From the NCBI GenBank assembly GCA_937873715.1, contig CALMYJ010000004.1:138722-202721 (forward strand): DNA of 64,000 bases, written 5' to 3'. Source of the DNA: an uncultured Chitinophagaceae bacterium (lineage in GTDB: Bacteria; Bacteroidota; Bacteroidia; Chitinophagales; Chitinophagaceae). Shown here piece after piece: positions 26,262 to 34,686 of this stretch. The notes beneath the pieces are model-generated. The model saw only the letters and a list, made by a program, of their open reading frames with translations. It had not been told where the DNA came from and searched no databases. Positions within the stretch are counted from its first letter, which is position 1; each line of letters begins with the position of its first letter. A program made the translations under genes and the position numbers.

Positions 26262-26338
26262 ACATGCTTAGTAAAGTTAAAAGAATTAATGTAAAATTAA
26301 TATTGAAACTTGCATGCCATAAAAAACTTAACACACGA

Positions 26339-27415
26339 TTATAAGCCAATAGCAAAACTGTCCGACAGTTTTTTTAAGTCTTCCACTACCGGCGGCAACA
26401 GTGTGATGCCATGCTGTAAACAGTAATATTCACTTTCTCTTTCAGGAGCGCCGGGGATAATTACTTTTTCAAAACCATCAGCTACCGCAGCGCTGCTAAA
26501 GCGTTGTATCCAGGCATCCATGTTCTCTTTAAAAACCTCAGCGGGCCTGAAGGCATCGATACGCATGGCACCAAAAAAATGCCCGATACCTTCACCCGGC
26601 ATATTTTCGGGCATGGGCAGGTATGCCGGAAAGGGCGGCACCCAGGGCCCATAGTTGGCACCGCTTAGCATTGCAGAAAAAACATCAACGATAGCACCTA
26701 GCATATAACCTTTGTGGCTGCCATGCTCTTTATCGCCGCCAAGCGGTAATAAGGAGCCACCCTTTTTCAACTCGTTGGCATCGGTGGATGGCTGGCCATC
26801 TTTATCCTGAACCCAGCCGGGCGGGGCATCCATATTTTTGCGCTGTAAAATTTCCAGTTTGCCGTTGGCAGCAGTAGTGGTGGCAAAGTCGGCTACAAAT
26901 GGTGCTTTATTTCCGGCAGGTATGGCTACAGCAATAGGATTGGTGCCCAGTAGCCGCTCCTTTGAAAAAGTAGGCGCTACTGTAGCAGAGGCATTCGTCA
27001 TAGCAATACCAATCATATCATGCTGCAGGGCCATCATAGCATGATAACCGGCTATGCCAAAATGATTACTGTTTTTTACACTCACCCATCCGGTACCGGC
27101 AAGCCTTGCTTTTTCTATCGCTACCTGCATGGCTGCCGGGGCTGCTACCAGGCCCAGCGCTTTATCAGCGTCGATGGTTGCTGTAGATGGAGTTTCGTGT
27201 ATAATTTTAATAGCCGGTGTTGTATTTATCCTGCCGGCCTGCCACAGCCGGATGTAACCACTCAGCCGGGCAATGCCGTGGCTGTCTACCCCACGCAGGT
27301 CGGCCGATAGCAGCACTTTGGCGGCAAGCTGAGCATCAGTATTGCTGCAGCCGGCTTTTAAAAAAATTTGCTCGGTAAAGTTGAGCAGGCGGCTGTACGA
27401 AAATGTTGTGTTCAT
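26339..27415 (-). CDS. Ldh/malate dehydrogenase family oxidoreductase (MdH/YlbC type)
   Basis: A 358-residue NAD(P)-dependent dehydrogenase of the malate/L-sulfolactate/ureidoglycolate dehydrogenase family, unrelated to classical LDH. Features are DLRGVDSHGIARLSGYI near residue 35, VSVKNSNHFGIAGYHAMMAL, MTNASATVAPTFSKERLLGTNPIAVAIPAG and GGDKEHGSHKGYMLGAIVDVFSAMLSGANYG. The exact 2-hydroxyacid substrate cannot be set from sequence. A terminator for the upstream amn gene lies between the two, so this gene is probably transcribed separately. Confidence 0.9.
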   Translation of the reverse strand: MNTTFSYSRLLNFTEQIFLKAGCSNTDAQLAAKVLLSADLRGVDSHGIARLSGYIRLWQAGRINTTPAIKIIHETPSTATIDADKALGLVAAPAAMQVAIEKARLAGTGWVSVKNSNHFGIAGYHAMMALQHDMIGIAMTNASATVAPTFSKERLLGTNPIAVAIPAGNKAPFVADFATTTAANGKLEILQRKNMDAPPGWVQDKDGQPSTDANELKKGGSLLPLGGDKEHGSHKGYMLGAIVDVFSAMLSGANYGPWVPPFPAYLPMPENMPGEGIGHFFGAMRIDAFRPAEVFKENMDAWIQRFSSAAVADGFEKVIIPGAPERESEYYCLQHGITLLPPVVEDLKKLSDSFAIGL

Positions 27416-27432
27416 TCCTGTATGCTATTCCT

Positions 27433-27465
27433 ATAAAAAAAATGCTGGCAAAATTATTTGCCAGC
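27433..27465 (-). terminator. Terminator of the AMP nucleosidase gene
   Basis: A perfect 9-bp stem GCTGGCAAA (27444-27452) / TTTGCCAGC (27457-27465) with a 4-base loop. Read on the minus strand it is followed by a run of eight T. It lies 22 bp beyond the amn stop. Confidence 0.88.
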
Positions 27466-27487
27466 CAAAGTAAAAGAATATTAATGG

Positions 27488-28258
27488 CTAAAATTTCAAA
27501 TGCCTTACGGTAAGCCCGTTGTTAATGAGTTGCTTTAATGAGTCGATACCTACTTTTAAATGCCTGTCTACAAACTGGGAGGTTACTTTTTTATCGCTGG
27601 CTTCAGTTTTTACCCCTTCTGGTATCATGGGGCTATCGCTTACAAGCAATAAAGCACCGGTAGGTATCTTGTTGTAAAAACCAACGGTAAAAATGGTGGC
27701 GGTTTCCATATCAATAGCGTATGCCCTTACCCGTTGGAGGTATTCTTTAAACGCTTCATCATGCTCCCACACCCTGCGGTTGGTGGTATATACGGTGCCG
27801 GTCCAGTAATCGCAGGCATAATCACGGATGGTGGTAGAGATGGCTTTTTGCAACATAAAAGAGGGGAGGGCCGGCACTTCGGCAGGGAAGTAGTCGTTAC
27901 TGGTACCTTCGCCCCTGATAGCGGCAATCGGTAAAATAAGATCGCCTATTTTATTGCGTTTTTTTAAGCCGCCGCATTTGCCTAAAAATAATACCGCTTT
28001 GGGCTCAATAGCACTCAGTAAATCCATAATTGTGGCCGCACCCGGGCTGCCCATACCAAAATTAATGATAGTGATATTATCGGCGGTGGCACACTGCATA
28101 GGTCGGTCTTTGCCAATTACTTTCACTTTATTCCATTTGGCAAACATGTCTACATAATTCGAAAAATTGGTAAGCAGTATATACTCTCCAAAGTTGCCGA
28201 GGCTTTCGCCGGTATACCGGGGAAGCCAGTTGTTTACGATTTCTTCTTTTGTCTTCAT
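27488..28258 (-). CDS. amn: AMP nucleosidase
   Basis: A 256-residue nucleoside phosphorylase-fold enzyme that hydrolyses AMP to adenine and ribose 5-phosphate. Visible features are NITIINFGMGSPGAATIMDLL, the FLGKCGGLKKRNKIGDLILPIAAIRGEG loop, RRVWEHDEAF and the substrate-binding AIDMETATIFTVGF, with VSDSP near the end. It lacks the extra N-terminal domain of the 484-residue E. coli Amn and matches the short form common in Bacteroidota. It is divergent from the HsdR_N-domain gene. Confidence 0.9.
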   Translation of the reverse strand: MKTKEEIVNNWLPRYTGESLGNFGEYILLTNFSNYVDMFAKWNKVKVIGKDRPMQCATADNITIINFGMGSPGAATIMDLLSAIEPKAVLFLGKCGGLKKRNKIGDLILPIAAIRGEGTSNDYFPAEVPALPSFMLQKAISTTIRDYACDYWTGTVYTTNRRVWEHDEAFKEYLQRVRAYAIDMETATIFTVGFYNKIPTGALLLVSDSPMIPEGVKTEASDKKVTSQFVDRHLKVGIDSLKQLINNGLTVRHLKF

Positions 28259-28368
28259 GTGTATGTTTCTTTTTTGTTACTTCTCTTTTAATTGTTTATT
28301 TATGCTTAACTGTAGTAGCTACTGCAAAAAGTGTTAACGCTAAAAGTACAATTATTTTTTTTAACGGT

Positions 28369-28803
28369 ATGATTAAGATTGAGTATCCACTGTACGAACC
28401 TAAAATAAAGGTTGATGCCGGCAGGGAGTTCATTTTTGATAGTACCCGAAAAAAATGGGTAGTGCTTAGCCCGGAAGAATGGGTGCGGCAAAATTTTTTG
28501 CAATACCTTATCCGGGTAAAAAATTATCCTGCAGCTTTAATTGCGGTAGAAAAAGAAATAGAAACAGCCGGTGTAAAAAAGCGTTTTGATATTGTGGTAT
28601 ACAGCAACACACACCAACCCTTTATGATTGTGGAATGTAAAGAAATGAATGTGGCCCTCACGGATCTGGTGCTAACGCAGGCTTTGCAATATAATTCGGT
28701 GATACAGGCGCCCTACCTGGTAATTACCAATGGCAGCCACTGTTATGGATTTTTTTGTGGCGATAATTCGCTGAAAGAAATTACTTCGTTACCAGCGTGG
28801 TAA
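28369..28803 (+). CDS. Stand-alone HsdR N-terminal-like (PD-(D/E)xK nuclease fold) protein
   Basis: A 144-residue protein resembling the type I restriction enzyme R subunit N-terminal domain (PF13588 type) without helicase. The start at 28369 (MIKIEYPLYEPKIK) gives the family length; the frame upstream is a hydrophobic, unlikely extension. KKRFDIVVYSNTHQPFMIVECKEMN carries the Asp and ExK of a PD-(D/E)xK core, and LTDLVLTQALQYNSVIQAPYLVITNG follows. No HsdM or HsdS gene is nearby. Solo copies are common in Bacteroidota and their role is unclear. The last 61 bp overlap the convergent hydroxylase gene. Confidence 0.83.
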   Translation: MIKIEYPLYEPKIKVDAGREFIFDSTRKKWVVLSPEEWVRQNFLQYLIRVKNYPAALIAVEKEIETAGVKKRFDIVVYSNTHQPFMIVECKEMNVALTDLVLTQALQYNSVIQAPYLVITNGSHCYGFFCGDNSLKEITSLPAW

Positions 28804-29738
28804 TCAGCAACTGCACTGTTGCTGGCTGCTGCAATTTCATGGCGCAACTCTTTGGCCGTTTTGCTGCTGCCATCGTGGCTCCAGCCGGGAGGCATAAAAA
28901 GGTATTTTAATTTTACCCAAAGCGATCTGCTTTTCTTTAAATCCCGGCCTATGCTTTCCCATTCATGAAAAATAACTTTTACCGGGTGGTGTGGCTGTTC
29001 CAGGGGTTTGGTAAGGCCGTAACGCAGCGGTTCTTCCGGCAGTTCCTGCTGAAAAGTACCAAACAGCTTATCCCAGATGATAAGGCACATCCCCATATTT
29101 TTATCTAAGTAAATAATGTTGCTGCCATGGTGTACCCTGTGGTGCGACGGGCTTACAAATACCGCTTCGAACCAGGCAGGCATCGACTTGATATACTGCG
29201 TATGCACCAATATGCCATATACCTGTGTTATGGAATACATGAAAACAATATCTGCCGGCCTGAAGCCGATAAGCGCTAACGGGATAAAATATACGAAGCG
29301 GTACAGGGGTTGAAATACGGAAGAACGAAAACCAGTGGTAAGGTTAAACTCTTCGGAAGAGTGGTGGGTAACATGCACTGCCCAAAAAAGGCGGCAGTAA
29401 TGGTCTACCCGGTGTTCAACATAAAAAGCAAGGTCTTCAGCAATAAACAGCAGCAGCCAGTATGCTATGGCATGCTGGCCAAAATCAAAAATGTGAAAAC
29501 TGTAAAACCATTCGAGAATGATAAACAGGTACACCGAACGAAAAAGCATATCTATACCGCCATTGAGTGCACACAGGTACACGTTGGTGAGGGTTTCCTT
29601 TACCGAGTAAAATTTTTTGAACTGAAAATGACTGAATAATATTTCTGCACCAATCACCGCAATATACAGTGGCGTGGAAATGGCTATAAGCGTATTTTCA
29701 TTCAATTGCAAAGGCATGGCTACTGGTATTGCGGGCAA
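28743..29738 (-). CDS. Sterol desaturase / fatty acid hydroxylase family membrane protein
   Basis: A 331-residue di-iron membrane oxygenase. The histidine boxes are HRVDH (109-113), HVTHH (122-126) and SHHRVHH (198-204), with HTQY near 179, embedded among four or more hydrophobic helices. Such enzymes hydroxylate or desaturate lipid chains. A start at the internal ATG at 29717 is also possible. It begins 16 bp after the frr stop on the same strand and so is likely co-transcribed with frr. The 3' end overlaps the convergent nuclease-like gene. Confidence 0.9.
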   Translation of the reverse strand: MPAIPVAMPLQLNENTLIAISTPLYIAVIGAEILFSHFQFKKFYSVKETLTNVYLCALNGGIDMLFRSVYLFIILEWFYSFHIFDFGQHAIAYWLLLFIAEDLAFYVEHRVDHYCRLFWAVHVTHHSSEEFNLTTGFRSSVFQPLYRFVYFIPLALIGFRPADIVFMYSITQVYGILVHTQYIKSMPAWFEAVFVSPSHHRVHHGSNIIYLDKNMGMCLIIWDKLFGTFQQELPEEPLRYGLTKPLEQPHHPVKVIFHEWESIGRDLKKSRSLWVKLKYLFMPPGWSHDGSSKTAKELRHEIAAASNSAVADYHAGNEVISFSELSPQKNP

Positions 29739-29754
29739 AAGCGGTATAATAAAC

Positions 29755-30318
29755 TTATACCGACATAATTTCTTTTTCTTTTGCCTGCAGGTGTTTATCT
29801 ACAAGGGCAATATATTTATTGGTAACATCCTGTATTTCGGCTTCAGCTCCTTTAGCAGCATCTTCACTAAGCCCGTCCTTTTGTAATTTTTTTACCTGCT
29901 CAATAGCATCCCGGCGTATGTTCCTTATAGAAACTTTGGCAGCTTCACCTTCGGCATTGCATCTTTTTACCAGTTCTTTACGGCGTTCTTCGGTAAGGGG
30001 GGGCAAAAACAGCCGGATACTATTTCCGTCATTTTGGGGCGTAATGCCAATATTGCCAGCCAGTATAGCTTTTTCAATGGGCTGAAGCATATTTTTTTCC
30101 CAGGGCTGAATGGATATTGTACGGGCATCCAGCACCGTTATATTGGCCACCTGGTTAATGGGGGTGGGTGCGCCATAATAATCTGCCACCAGCCCGTCGA
30201 GCATGGTGGGGTTCGCTTTGCCAGCCCTAATTTTTACCAATTCCGTTTCTAAATGTGTAATGGCTTTTTTCATGGAGCTTTCGCTATCCATTTGTACTAA
30301 TTCTAATTCTTCTGTCAT
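29755..30318 (-). CDS. frr: Ribosome recycling factor
   Basis: A 187-residue protein with the two-domain RRF pattern. The helical part has MKKAITHLETELVKIRAGKANPTMLDGLVADYYGAPTPINQVANITV. The rest includes IQPWEKNMLQPIEKAIL, IGITPQNDGNSIRLFLPPLTEERRKELVK and SIRNIRRDAIEQVKKLQKDG. Together with EF-G it splits the post-termination ribosome. The length is as expected (about 185). A TAGTTTTG -7-like element on the minus strand lies at 30341-30348. Confidence 0.97.
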   Translation of the reverse strand: MTEELELVQMDSESSMKKAITHLETELVKIRAGKANPTMLDGLVADYYGAPTPINQVANITVLDARTISIQPWEKNMLQPIEKAILAGNIGITPQNDGNSIRLFLPPLTEERRKELVKRCNAEGEAAKVSIRNIRRDAIEQVKKLQKDGLSEDAAKGAEAEIQDVTNKYIALVDKHLQAKEKEIMSV

Positions 30319-30421
30319 AGCTATATAATTGAGGATGGCGCAAAACTAAAGAAAAGAACAACAGGCAGCGCACCGCCCGGTAAGCAATGGCCTGATTTGT
30401 TATTAAAGCAATGGAGAAAAC

Positions 30422-31549
30422 TTATTCGGCCTCCACTACTTCGGGGGAAAAACTGATAATTTTGCGGGGCTTAATGATAGAGCCTTCGGCTGATGCAGTG
30501 GTGTTTTTAACGGCATTTTTAACCCTTGCCCTATTGTAAAAAATAATGCCAAAAAGCGAAAGGGCAGTTAATACTAATATGCCAATAACCGGGGTAGTGC
30601 CCAGGTTGCGCAGGGCAAGTGCTAAAAGTATCATACCGATATTGGCTGATACACACAGGATGGTAACCACACGGTGGCTAAAGCCAATATCAAGGAGGAA
30701 ATGGTGTACATGGTTGCGGTCGCCGCTAAAAGGAGAGCGCCTGTTAAGGATACGCAGGCCAAAAACCCGGAGCGTATCAAATAATGGCACAATTAATATT
30801 GCTACACCAATAGCAGGGGCTGCTTCTAAAGGTAAATTGGTACCCTGGGTGCCCGCCATATTGATAAAACGGATGACAAGGATAGAGTTAACCAGCCCAA
30901 TAAGCAGCGAGCCGGTATCGCCCATGAAAATTTTGGCAGGCGACATATTATAAATTAAAAACCCTACAAGGCTGCCGCTGAGCGACAGTGCAATAACCGC
31001 ATAAGACAACTGGCCGATGTAATAAAAATAAGCACCAAATACCAGGGAAGTAAGCAGCCCGAGGCTGCCGGCAAGACCATCAACGCCATCTATGAGGTTA
31101 AATGAGTTGATGATGACAATCACGGTAAAAAGGGTAAATACAATACTCGTCATTTCGCCCAGCTTATCAATACCCAGGAAGCCATGCATATCATTAATTT
31201 GTACGCCGCCAAATTTTATGATGATGCCTGCTGCAATCAACTGGCCAACAAATTTTTTGGCAGGCGAAAGAATAAGGATATCATCTTTAATACCAAGAAA
31301 GAAAATAACAATTGCGGCAGCAGCATAATACTGCAGCAGCGGATTGCCCGATGGGGCACCAATTAATGTAGAAAGTATAAAACCTGCAAAAATGCCAAGG
31401 CCACCAAGCGTAGGGATAACCATTTTGTGCACTTTGCGCTCATCGGGTTCATCAAAAAGCTTTTTCTCCCTGGAAACCTGTATGATGATAGGAATTGCGA
31501 AAAACGTAATCAGGAATGCCAAAACACCGCTAAGAATGATATTCTCCAT
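30422..31549 (-). CDS. MraY/WecA-like undecaprenyl-phosphate sugar-1-phosphate transferase
   Basis: A 375-residue polytopic membrane enzyme of glycosyltransferase family 4 (WecA/TagO branch). Key motifs are PTLGGLGIFAGF, LGIKDDILILSPAKKFVGQL (aspartate pair), NSFNLIDGVDGLAGSLG, PAKIFMGDTGSLLIG and the basic GDRNHVHHFLLDIGFSH loop typical of WecA-type enzymes. It would load a sugar 1-phosphate, such as GlcNAc-1-P, onto undecaprenyl phosphate to start an envelope polysaccharide or O-antigen. MraY itself is less likely because the loop motif matches WecA and no mur genes are near. Confidence 0.9.
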   Translation of the reverse strand: MENIILSGVLAFLITFFAIPIIIQVSREKKLFDEPDERKVHKMVIPTLGGLGIFAGFILSTLIGAPSGNPLLQYYAAAAIVIFFLGIKDDILILSPAKKFVGQLIAAGIIIKFGGVQINDMHGFLGIDKLGEMTSIVFTLFTVIVIINSFNLIDGVDGLAGSLGLLTSLVFGAYFYYIGQLSYAVIALSLSGSLVGFLIYNMSPAKIFMGDTGSLLIGLVNSILVIRFINMAGTQGTNLPLEAAPAIGVAILIVPLFDTLRVFGLRILNRRSPFSGDRNHVHHFLLDIGFSHRVVTILCVSANIGMILLALALRNLGTTPVIGILVLTALSLFGIIFYNRARVKNAVKNTTASAEGSIIKPRKIISFSPEVVEAE

Positions 31550-31781
31550 GCCAGGGGTTTGAAGTCGTTTATAGTATCACAAAAATAAAATTCGTTTTTC
31601 CCGGAAAAAATACAAAAACACCTGGATTAGTTTAGTGCAGTATAGTTTCGATAAATCCTTGTATAAAAGCGTTTTGGAAAAGCAGAATTTTGTTTTTATG
31701 GTTTAAACAATGCGTTTAAAACTTAATAACGCAATTTATAAATTCTTATTACAAAAAACTACTACAAAGGCATTTTTTTAC

Positions 31782-31812
31782 TTTGAAGATGTAGTGAATT
31801 AAAGTAGGTTTG
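31782..31812 (+). promoter_or_regulatory. Consensus Bacteroidota promoter of the transketolase N-terminal subunit gene
   Basis: TTTG at 31782-31785 and TAGGTTTG at 31805-31812 are separated by exactly 19 bp, a full match to the -33/-7 consensus TTTG-N19-TAnnTTTG. The ATG follows at 31832, leaving a leader of about 15 bases. Confidence 0.75.
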
Positions 31813-31831
31813 CAATCCAAAAATCAAAATA

Positions 31832-32668
31832 ATGACTGACTTAAAGCAGGTAGCCAGCCAGGTGCGGCGTGATATTGTAAGAATGGTGCATGGCTGCCAA
31901 AGTGGGCACCCGGGTGGTTCGCTGGGCTGTACCGAGTATTTAACAGCGCTTTATTTTAAAATAATGAAACACAACCCATCATTCAGTATGGATGCTGCAG
32001 GTGAGGATGTGTTTTTTGTGAGTAACGGGCATATTTCTCCCGTTTTTTACAGTGTGCTGGCCCGCAGCGGCTATTTCCCGGTAAGTGAACTGGCTACTTT
32101 TCGCCGTATCAACAGCAGGCTGCAGGGGCATCCCACCACACATGAGCACCTGCCGGGTGTACGTGTTGCCAGTGGTTCGCTGGGCCAGGGCCTTAGCGTT
32201 GCCTGCGGTGCGGCATTAGCCAAAAAGTATAATAATGACAACAGCATTGTTTATTCCCTGCATGGCGATGGAGAGTTAAATGAAGGACAAAACTGGGAGG
32301 CAATCCTGTTTGCCGCCCACCACAAAATAGATAACCTGATTGCTACGGTTGACTGGAACGGACAGCAAATTGACGGCCCCACAGATAAAGTAATGAGTCT
32401 GGGCGACCTTGCCGCCAAATTTGAAGCTTTTGGCTGGCAGGTTGTTCACCTGCCCAACGGTAATGATATGGATGAGGTGGTGAGCACCATCGAACAGGCC
32501 AAAACCTATGTTGGCAAGGGCAAACCTATCGTTATTTTGATGAAAACGGCAATGGGCAGCGGGGTAGATTTTATGGAAGGCAGCCACGAATGGCATGGCA
32601 TTGCGCCCAATGATGAGCAACTGCAAAAAGCACTGGCACAATTGCCCGAAACCCTGGGGGATTATTAA
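31832..32668 (+). CDS. Transketolase, N-terminal subunit (split transketolase)
   Basis: A 278-residue protein that is the thiamine diphosphate-binding half of transketolase. Features are GHPGGSLGCTEYLTALYF, DVFFVSNGHISPVFYSVLARSGYF, GHPTTHEHLPGVRVASGSLGQGLSVACGAAL, and the ThDP motif HGDGELNEGQNWEAILFAAHHKIDNLIATVDWN. C-terminal HEWHGIAPNDEQL ends the half. The complementary C-terminal subunit is at 9335-10294 on the opposite strand, about 21.5 kb away, so the two are transcribed independently. It stops 2 bp from the end of the convergent lipoprotein gene. Confidence 0.93.
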   Translation: MTDLKQVASQVRRDIVRMVHGCQSGHPGGSLGCTEYLTALYFKIMKHNPSFSMDAAGEDVFFVSNGHISPVFYSVLARSGYFPVSELATFRRINSRLQGHPTTHEHLPGVRVASGSLGQGLSVACGAALAKKYNNDNSIVYSLHGDGELNEGQNWEAILFAAHHKIDNLIATVDWNGQQIDGPTDKVMSLGDLAAKFEAFGWQVVHLPNGNDMDEVVSTIEQAKTYVGKGKPIVILMKTAMGSGVDFMEGSHEWHGIAPNDEQLQKALAQLPETLGDY

Positions 32669-32670
32669 GC

Positions 32671-33423
32671 CTAATTGTAAGCTATTGCCGTAAGTTTTAT
32701 TCCAAAACCTTTATAGCTGTTTTGTACGCCTGGGTTAGCGCCCTGGTATTCCCAGTGTAAAAAATCTTTATACACTAGTCCTACGCCTTTAGCATATTTT
32801 TCAATGCTGTAAGTTCTTTCGGCAAAGGCCGTACCGGGTATGGCGGGGTCGCCCAGTACATCATCTCTTTGTAACACAGTTATGCTGTTGTCGAAGCTTA
32901 ATGTGCCTAAGCTTAGGGGCTGGCTAACATCGGTGTAGATATAATCCCAGTCGCTCATAAAATCGCTGGTAAAATCATAGCTGGGATAAGGGTTATCGGG
33001 AAGATAACTATTGCCTTTCCACGAAAAATTTTCTTTGATAGGTGCCGCCAGGCTGATAAACTTGAGGTTATTATCAGAAAATTCGTAGGTAAGTTCTTTA
33101 TTAAACACCTGGAAGCTGTTGTCTATCCCCCAGGCATTGGCCGGGGTTTTTCTTATTTCCCGGGTAATTAAAAAACCGTCGTGGCCTGCACCATCCTTAA
33201 CAGTACCGGCCACGGTATACTTTACCTGATAGGTAATAGTAGTATCCCTGGTGCCAAAAGGCATATACACAAATGAATCGAGCTGGTAAATGATGTATTT
33301 GCCCACTTCAAGCGGTACATAATCGCTGAGGGGCGCTGTTTGAAAATTTTCTGTTTGTTTTTTGCAGGCGCTGAACAACAGTATCAACACTCCGGCTGCC
33401 GCAAGTATCAGTTTTTTACTCAT
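32671..33423 (-). CDS. Hypothetical lipoprotein
   Basis: A 250-residue protein with a lipoprotein signal ending in LLFSAC (Cys20). The mature part is beta-rich with many aromatic residues (VPLEVGKYIIYQLDSFVYMPFGTRDTTITYQVKYTV) and ends YKGFGIKLTAIAYN. It resembles uncharacterised Bacteroidota lipoproteins that carry a repeated YxVDS-like sheet; I recognise no functional domain. It lies 50 bp downstream of mnmA on the same strand, though any functional link is doubtful. Confidence 0.82.
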   Translation of the reverse strand: MSKKLILAAAGVLILLFSACKKQTENFQTAPLSDYVPLEVGKYIIYQLDSFVYMPFGTRDTTITYQVKYTVAGTVKDGAGHDGFLITREIRKTPANAWGIDNSFQVFNKELTYEFSDNNLKFISLAAPIKENFSWKGNSYLPDNPYPSYDFTSDFMSDWDYIYTDVSQPLSLGTLSFDNSITVLQRDDVLGDPAIPGTAFAERTYSIEKYAKGVGLVYKDFLHWEYQGANPGVQNSYKGFGIKLTAIAYN

Positions 33424-33473
33424 AATTTCTTTGTGTTACTTCTTTAGAGCCCTAATGGGCCGTAAAGGCTGCA

Positions 33474-34586
33474 TTATGCTATTGCTTCGGGCCGTTGAAT
33501 AATGCCACCGCCAATTACATCATCCCCTTCATAAAACACCGCACTCTGCCCCGGGGCTATGCCTTTTACTTTTTCGTAAAAACGTACTTTAACGCCGCTT
33601 TCGTATGTGTGCAGGTTGCTGAGCGCCCCTTTATCCTTATAACGGATTTTGGTTACCGCCTCCATACCATCCGTAATGCCGTCGTATTTTATCCAGTTGA
33701 TTTTGGCTACTTTCATTTCACTGCCCTTCAGGTCTTCCTCATCGCCAAGTACCACGGTGTTGGTGCCGGGGTCGATATGGGTTACAAAAGCCGGTTTGCC
33801 CAGGGCAATATCCAAACCCTTACGCTGGCCAACGGTATAAAAAGGATAACCCTTATGCTGCCCCAGTATCCTGCCCTCCTTATCTACAAAATTGCCTCCG
33901 GCTACCTGGGCTTCAAGTCCTTCGACTTTTCGTTTTAAAAACCCCCGGTAATCATTATCGGGCACAAAACATATTTCGTAACTCTCGTTTTTCTTTGCCA
34001 GTTCGGGGTAACCAAAATCATGGGCCATCTGGCGGATGTCTTTTTTATGATAAGTGCCCAGCGGCAGCAGGGTGCGGCTCAGCAAATCCTGTTGCAGGCC
34101 CCACAGCACATAGCTCTGGTCTTTGGTATCATCAATACCCTTGCGGATAAAATACCGGCCATTGCTGTGCTGGTGAATTTGGGCATAGTGGCCGGTGGCA
34201 ATAAAATCGCAGCCGAGGGCATCTGCCCTTTTGAGCAAAGCCCGCCATTTAATATGCGTATTGCACATTACGCAGGGGTTGGGGGTGCGGCCGGCCAGGT
34301 ACTCTTCCACAAAATTTTCGATTACAAAATCGCCAAACTCTTCCCGTATATCCAGTATAAAATGCGGAAAGCCATGCTGTACGGCTGCCATACGGGCATC
34401 GTTGAAGCTATCGAGGTTGCAGCAGCCGGTTTCTTTTTTGCCCGATACACCCACGCTTGTGGCATAATCCCATGTTTTCATGGTAATGCCTACCACTTCG
34501 TAGCCTTCGTGGTGCAGCATGAGGGCAGCTACGGTACTGTCGATACCGCCGCTCATGGCCATCAATACTTTTCCTTTTGTACTCAT
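33474..34586 (-). CDS. mnmA: tRNA-specific 2-thiouridylase
   Basis: A 370-residue enzyme making 2-thiouridine at wobble U34 of Glu, Gln and Lys tRNAs. It has the ATP pyrophosphatase loop MSGGIDSTVAA (about residues 10-20), the catalytic NPCVMCN cysteine, DQSYVLWGL, the second cysteine in SYEICFVPD, and the C-terminal barrel FYTVGQRKGLDIALGKPAFV. The length is typical. It receives sulfur from a cysteine desulfurase relay not encoded here. It is divergent from the Crp-type regulator. Confidence 0.96.
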   Translation of the reverse strand: MSTKGKVLMAMSGGIDSTVAALMLHHEGYEVVGITMKTWDYATSVGVSGKKETGCCNLDSFNDARMAAVQHGFPHFILDIREEFGDFVIENFVEEYLAGRTPNPCVMCNTHIKWRALLKRADALGCDFIATGHYAQIHQHSNGRYFIRKGIDDTKDQSYVLWGLQQDLLSRTLLPLGTYHKKDIRQMAHDFGYPELAKKNESYEICFVPDNDYRGFLKRKVEGLEAQVAGGNFVDKEGRILGQHKGYPFYTVGQRKGLDIALGKPAFVTHIDPGTNTVVLGDEEDLKGSEMKVAKINWIKYDGITDGMEAVTKIRYKDKGALSNLHTYESGVKVRFYEKVKGIAPGQSAVFYEGDDVIGGGIIQRPEAIA

Positions 34587-34686
34587 GTCATTTTCTCCGG
34601 CGGCAAAGATACTACAAACCGGTAAGCTAAGCCGGAGCCCATCTGCCTGGGGATGTCTAAAGTAGTTTACCCACTATCTTTACGGT

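Noticed and set aside
28369-28803. Restriction-modification system
   Set aside because: Only the N-terminal nuclease-like domain is present; there is no helicase, methylase or specificity gene nearby.
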